Shown here: positions 14,662 to 17,255 of the stretch, piece by piece
How positions within the stretch are numbered: the stretch's first letter is position 1
Layout: each line of letters opens with the position of its first letter
Source of the DNA: an uncultured Bacteroides sp.
GTDB taxonomy: Bacteria; Bacteroidota; Bacteroidia; Bacteroidales; Bacteroidaceae
Assembly: GCA_959606905.1 (NCBI GenBank)
Contig: CAUHML010000062.1
Location: 1 to 17,255 of the forward strand
Reading direction: 5' to 3'
DNA length: 17,255 bases
Program-made: the position numbers and the translations under genes
The notes under the pieces: generated by a model
Told to the model about the DNA's origin: nothing
The model's database searches: none
Seen by the model: only the letters and a program-made list of their open reading frames with translations

Positions 14662-15960
14662 TTAAATAATCCGTCCAAAAAGGTCGAAATCATCGGAATT
14701 TATTATCTCTACCTGATAAAAGCCGCCAATTTCCAACGATTCATCACCACATTCAATCAGCACTTCCGGGTCTACTTCGGGAGAATCGAACTCCGTACGT
14801 CCGATATAGTAATCACCCTCCAAACGGTCGATTATCACTTTCATCTGCCTGCCTATCTTTGCCGCGCTCAGTTCGGCGGAAATACCTTGCTGGATGGACA
14901 TCAATTCATCCAACCGGGCTTGCTTTACTTCTTGAGGAATACTGTCTTCGTAATGGGCAGCGGCATACGTACCTTCCTCCTCGGAATACGCAAATGCCCC
15001 CATTCTATCGAAGCGCACCTTGCGGACAAACTCCTTCAACTCTTCAAAGTCAGCTTCCGTTTCTCCTGGATGCCCCACCATAAGCGTAGTACGCAAATGA
15101 ATTCCCGGCACTTCTTCCCGGAACTTTTCTATCAGCCGATAAGTATCCTCTTTGGTAACATGACGGCGCATTTTTTCCAGCATATTATCACTGATATGCT
15201 GCAAGGCAATATCCATATATTTACATACATTGGGACGCTCGCGCATCACGCGGAATAAATCCATCGGGAAATGAGCCGGATAAGCATAATGCAAACGTAT
15301 CCATTCCACACCTGGAATTTCTGAGATTTTTTCAATTAATTGGGGCAACATCTGCCTCTTATATAAATCTACACCATAATAGGTCAATTCCTGCGCAATA
15401 ACCTGAAACTCTTTCACTCCGCGGGCCACAAGATACTTCACCTCGTCCAGAATTTCTTCCATAGGACGCGACACATGCCGACCCGTAATAATAGGGATGG
15501 CACAATAAGAACATTTGCGGTCGCATCCTTCCGATATTTTCAGATAAGCATAATGCTGGGGAGTGGTCAGTGTACGCTCTATATGCAGTTCATCATGGTA
15601 TGCCTTACCCAAGTCCTGCAGCAACTCTTTCCAATTGAACTTACCATAAAATTTATCCACCTGAGGAATTTCAATTGCCAGTTCCTTCAGATAACGTTCC
15701 GAAAGGCAACCCATAACATAGAGTTTCTCCAGTTCGCCTTCTTCCTTGGCCTGCGCAAATTCAAGAATCATATTGATGGACTCCTCTTTTGCATCGCCGA
15801 TGAAACCGCAGGTATTAATTACGGCAATCTCTCCTTTCGGACGCTCGGCATCATGCGTCACATGAAAACCCGCTTCCTCCAGTTGGCGCATCAAATGCTC
15901 CGAGTCCACTAAATTTTTAGAGCAGCCTAATGTTATGATATCAATGGTTTTCCGTTTCAT
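14662..15960 (-). CDS. rimO: Ribosomal protein S12 methylthiotransferase RimO
   Basis: The 432-residue radical SAM enzyme adds a methylthio group to the conserved aspartate of ribosomal protein uS12. The N-terminal UPF0004 domain has cysteines C13 (TLGCSKN), C51 (NTCGF) and C85 (VMGCLSERY), which ligate one iron-sulphur cluster in this family. The radical SAM CxxxCxxC motif is C146, C150 and C153 (GCDRKCSYCAIP). A TRAM-like domain covers the last 65 or so residues. RimO rather than the tRNA-modifying MiaB is indicated by GCSKNLVDSE and the CDRKCSYCAIP-x-x-x-GRH context. The length is normal. Its ATG overlaps the ftsY stop as ATGA (15957-15960), so the two are translationally coupled. It is cytoplasmic. 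Confidence 0.95.
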   Translation of the reverse strand: MKRKTIDIITLGCSKNLVDSEHLMRQLEEAGFHVTHDAERPKGEIAVINTCGFIGDAKEESINMILEFAQAKEEGELEKLYVMGCLSERYLKELAIEIPQVDKFYGKFNWKELLQDLGKAYHDELHIERTLTTPQHYAYLKISEGCDRKCSYCAIPIITGRHVSRPMEEILDEVKYLVARGVKEFQVIAQELTYYGVDLYKRQMLPQLIEKISEIPGVEWIRLHYAYPAHFPMDLFRVMRERPNVCKYMDIALQHISDNMLEKMRRHVTKEDTYRLIEKFREEVPGIHLRTTLMVGHPGETEADFEELKEFVRKVRFDRMGAFAYSEEEGTYAAAHYEDSIPQEVKQARLDELMSIQQGISAELSAAKIGRQMKVIIDRLEGDYYIGRTEFDSPEVDPEVLIECGDESLEIGGFYQVEIINSDDFDLFGRII

Positions 15961-16916
15961 GCATTCCCTCCGAACAATGAATCGACAAACTCTTTTTTAC
16001 GGAACACCTGCAAGTCCTCTATACCTTCTCCCAGACCGATGTACTTTACCGGAATCTTAAACTGGTCAGAGATTCCGATTACAACACCGCCTTTAGCCGT
16101 GCCGTCCAGCTTGGTTACAGCCATTGCCGTAACCTCCGTTGCCAAAGTAAACTGCTTGGCCTGCTCAAATGCGTTCTGTCCGGTGGAACCGTCCAAAACA
16201 AGCAGTACCTCATTCGGAGCATCCGGCACAACCTTCTTCATTACATTCTTAATTTTGGTCAGCTCGTTCATCAGACCCACTTTATTATGCAGACGTCCGG
16301 CGGTATCTATAATCACCACATCGGCATTATTGGCTACTGCTGAGCTCAAAGTATCAAATGCCACAGAAGCAGGGTCAGCACCCATTTTCTGCTTGATAAC
16401 GGGAACTCCCACACGTTCGCCCCAGATAACCAGCTGCTCCACCGCCGCCGCACGGAAAGTATCGGCAGCACCCAGATAAACGGATTTGCCGGCTTTCTTA
16501 AACTGATAAGCCAGTTTGCCTATAGTCGTGGTTTTTCCTACACCATTCACTCCCACTACCATAATCACGTATGGCTTCTTCGCAACAGGAGTTTCAAAGT
16601 CGTCCACATCATCCGAGTTGTTCTCTGTGAGCAAAGCAGCGATTTCATCGCGCAGAATCACATTCAGCTCCTTCGCATTCATATATTTCTCGTCTGCAGC
16701 ACGCTTCTCGATACGTTCTATAATCTTCAACGTAGTTTCTACGCCCACATCCGAAGTAATCAACACCTCTTCCAGATTATCCAGCACCTCATCATCCACT
16801 TTCGATTTACCGGCTATAGCACGGGCAATCTTCCCGAACACACTCTCCTTTGTTTTAGATAATCCTTTATCTAATGTTTCCTTCTTTTCTTTTGAGAAAA
16901 AACTAAAAAATCCCAT
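15957..16916 (-). CDS. ftsY: Signal recognition particle receptor FtsY
   Basis: This 319-residue SRP GTPase receptor delivers ribosome-nascent chains to the membrane translocon. The N domain is at about 15-95 and the G domain from about 115. G1 is GVNGVGKT (122-129), the DTFRAAAVEQL element is at 152-162, DTAGR is at 204-208, TKLD (268-271) is G4 and GLGEGIEDLQVF is the C-terminal closing motif. Compared with E. coli FtsY, the long acidic A domain is absent. Only a short amphipathic start (MGFFSFFSKEKKETL) remains as a likely membrane-binding helix. Short FtsY forms are common outside the Proteobacteria. The gene follows the DUF4295 gene after a terminator and a promoter-like site, and overlaps rimO by 4 bases. 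Confidence 0.96.
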   Translation of the reverse strand: MGFFSFFSKEKKETLDKGLSKTKESVFGKIARAIAGKSKVDDEVLDNLEEVLITSDVGVETTLKIIERIEKRAADEKYMNAKELNVILRDEIAALLTENNSDDVDDFETPVAKKPYVIMVVGVNGVGKTTTIGKLAYQFKKAGKSVYLGAADTFRAAAVEQLVIWGERVGVPVIKQKMGADPASVAFDTLSSAVANNADVVIIDTAGRLHNKVGLMNELTKIKNVMKKVVPDAPNEVLLVLDGSTGQNAFEQAKQFTLATEVTAMAVTKLDGTAKGGVVIGISDQFKIPVKYIGLGEGIEDLQVFRKKEFVDSLFGGNA

Positions 16917-16948
16917 AGTCTATTTTTTTTGTACAATACATTATGCCA

Positions 16949-16980
16949 CAAAGATATAACAAAATTAACAAATAATAAAA
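16949..16980 (-). promoter_or_regulatory. Probable Bacteroides-type promoter of ftsY-rimO
   Basis: On the minus strand TATCTTTG (16949-16956) is an exact match to the -7 consensus TAnnTTTG, 32 bases before the ftsY ATG. The -33 element is poor: TTTT at about the right spacing (16977-16980), while a true TTTG at 16969-16972 is too close. Its position just after the DUF4295 terminator supports it. Confidence 0.5.
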
Positions 16981-16999
16981 GCCGAAACGATTTAATAGC

Positions 17000-17035
17000 A
17001 AAAAAAATCCCCCCGCCGATATATCGGCGAGAGGA
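17000..17035 (-). terminator. Terminator after DUF4295 (probable ribosomal protein operon)
   Basis: The palindrome CGCCGATATATCGGCG is flanked by further pairing (TCCTCT with GGGGGA on the minus strand, including G-T pairs) to give a 13-bp stem with a 2-base tip. It is followed by seven T. It begins about 40 bases after the DUF4295 stop codon and separates it from ftsY. Confidence 0.9.
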
Positions 17036-17076
17036 GCTTTATAAGTAATCAGCGCCTTACAGCAACTGCATTTATC

Positions 17077-17235
17077 TTATTTCTTGAAAAAGTCCTGTAC
17101 TTTTTCGTTAGGAACCATTTGCTCATCAAAGATGTAAGCACCAGTCTTCGGAGACTTAACCATCTTGATAACCTTCGTATAAGCACGACCTTCCTTAGAA
17201 CCATCGTGCAAACTTGCTACTGTTTTCTTTGCCAT
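17077..17235 (-). CDS. DUF4295 family small protein
   Basis: This 52-residue basic protein runs from MAKKTVASLHDGSKEGRAYT to VPNEKVQDFFKK. The lysine-rich composition (11 K) and the motif KMVKSPKTGAYIFDEQMVP match the Bacteroidetes DUF4295 family. The family is normally found directly after the ribosomal protein genes for L28 and L33 (rpmB, rpmG), which would lie just outside this window. Association with the ribosome is suggested by that context and the charge, not by any motif I can assign. The start codon at 17235 has the usual AT-rich leader. Confidence 0.88.
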   Translation of the reverse strand: MAKKTVASLHDGSKEGRAYTKVIKMVKSPKTGAYIFDEQMVPNEKVQDFFKK

Positions 17236-17255
17236 GGGTTATACTATTATTATTT

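Noticed and set aside
14599..15258. A 219-residue frame on the plus strand
   Set aside because: It is antisense to rimO, whose motifs and cysteines are intact, so the plus-strand frame is a shadow.
1..17255. tRNA, rRNA, CRISPR, prophage or transposase
   Set aside because: No cloverleaf-like segment, repeat-spacer array or mobile-element protein was found on either strand. The window reads as syntenic core genome.

Overview
The window looks like chromosomal core sequence from a Bacteroides species or close relative. The grounds are a complete Bat/MoxR 'aerotolerance' operon, an HU-LysM membrane fusion, the Bacteroidetes small protein DUF4295 ahead of ftsY, Bacteroides-type promoters (TTTG-like -33 and TAnnTTTG -7), AT-rich leaders with few Shine-Dalgarno sequences, and moderate-to-low GC. 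I see no phage, insertion-sequence transposase, CRISPR array, tRNA or rRNA.

Layout: (1) At 1-2349, plus strand, lie the 3' end of gyrA (the C-terminal DNA-wrapping pinwheel) and a secreted TPR protein, closed by a strong terminator. (2) At 2560-4057, minus strand, are a signal-transducing/tandem universal-stress fusion protein and a small helix-turn-helix protein, separated by a terminator. (3) At 4182-12906, minus strand, is one long operon: promoter, moxR, a DUF58 protein, a BatD-like two-TM protein, batA, batB, batC, batD, batE, and a long terminator hairpin. It encodes an AAA+ ATPase plus three von Willebrand A proteins and their TPR, beta-domain and SH3 partners at the inner membrane. 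(4) At 12964-13138, between operons, is a roughly 175-bp imperfect inverted-repeat element resembling a MITE or REP. (5) At 13150-14580, minus strand, are two HU-family genes. The second encodes an HU domain, acidic linker, transmembrane helix and periplasmic LysM, so it could physically connect DNA to peptidoglycan. (6) At 14662-17235, minus strand, are rimO and ftsY (overlapping by ATGA) and DUF4295, the last with its own terminator.

The regions are housekeeping (gyrase, SRP receptor, ribosomal protein S12 methylthiotransferase, nucleoid proteins) plus envelope/stress functions (Bat, Usp). The least understood candidate is the HU-TM-LysM protein encoded just downstream of a stand-alone HU paralogue. 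The repeat element between it and the bat operon is the main non-coding curiosity.
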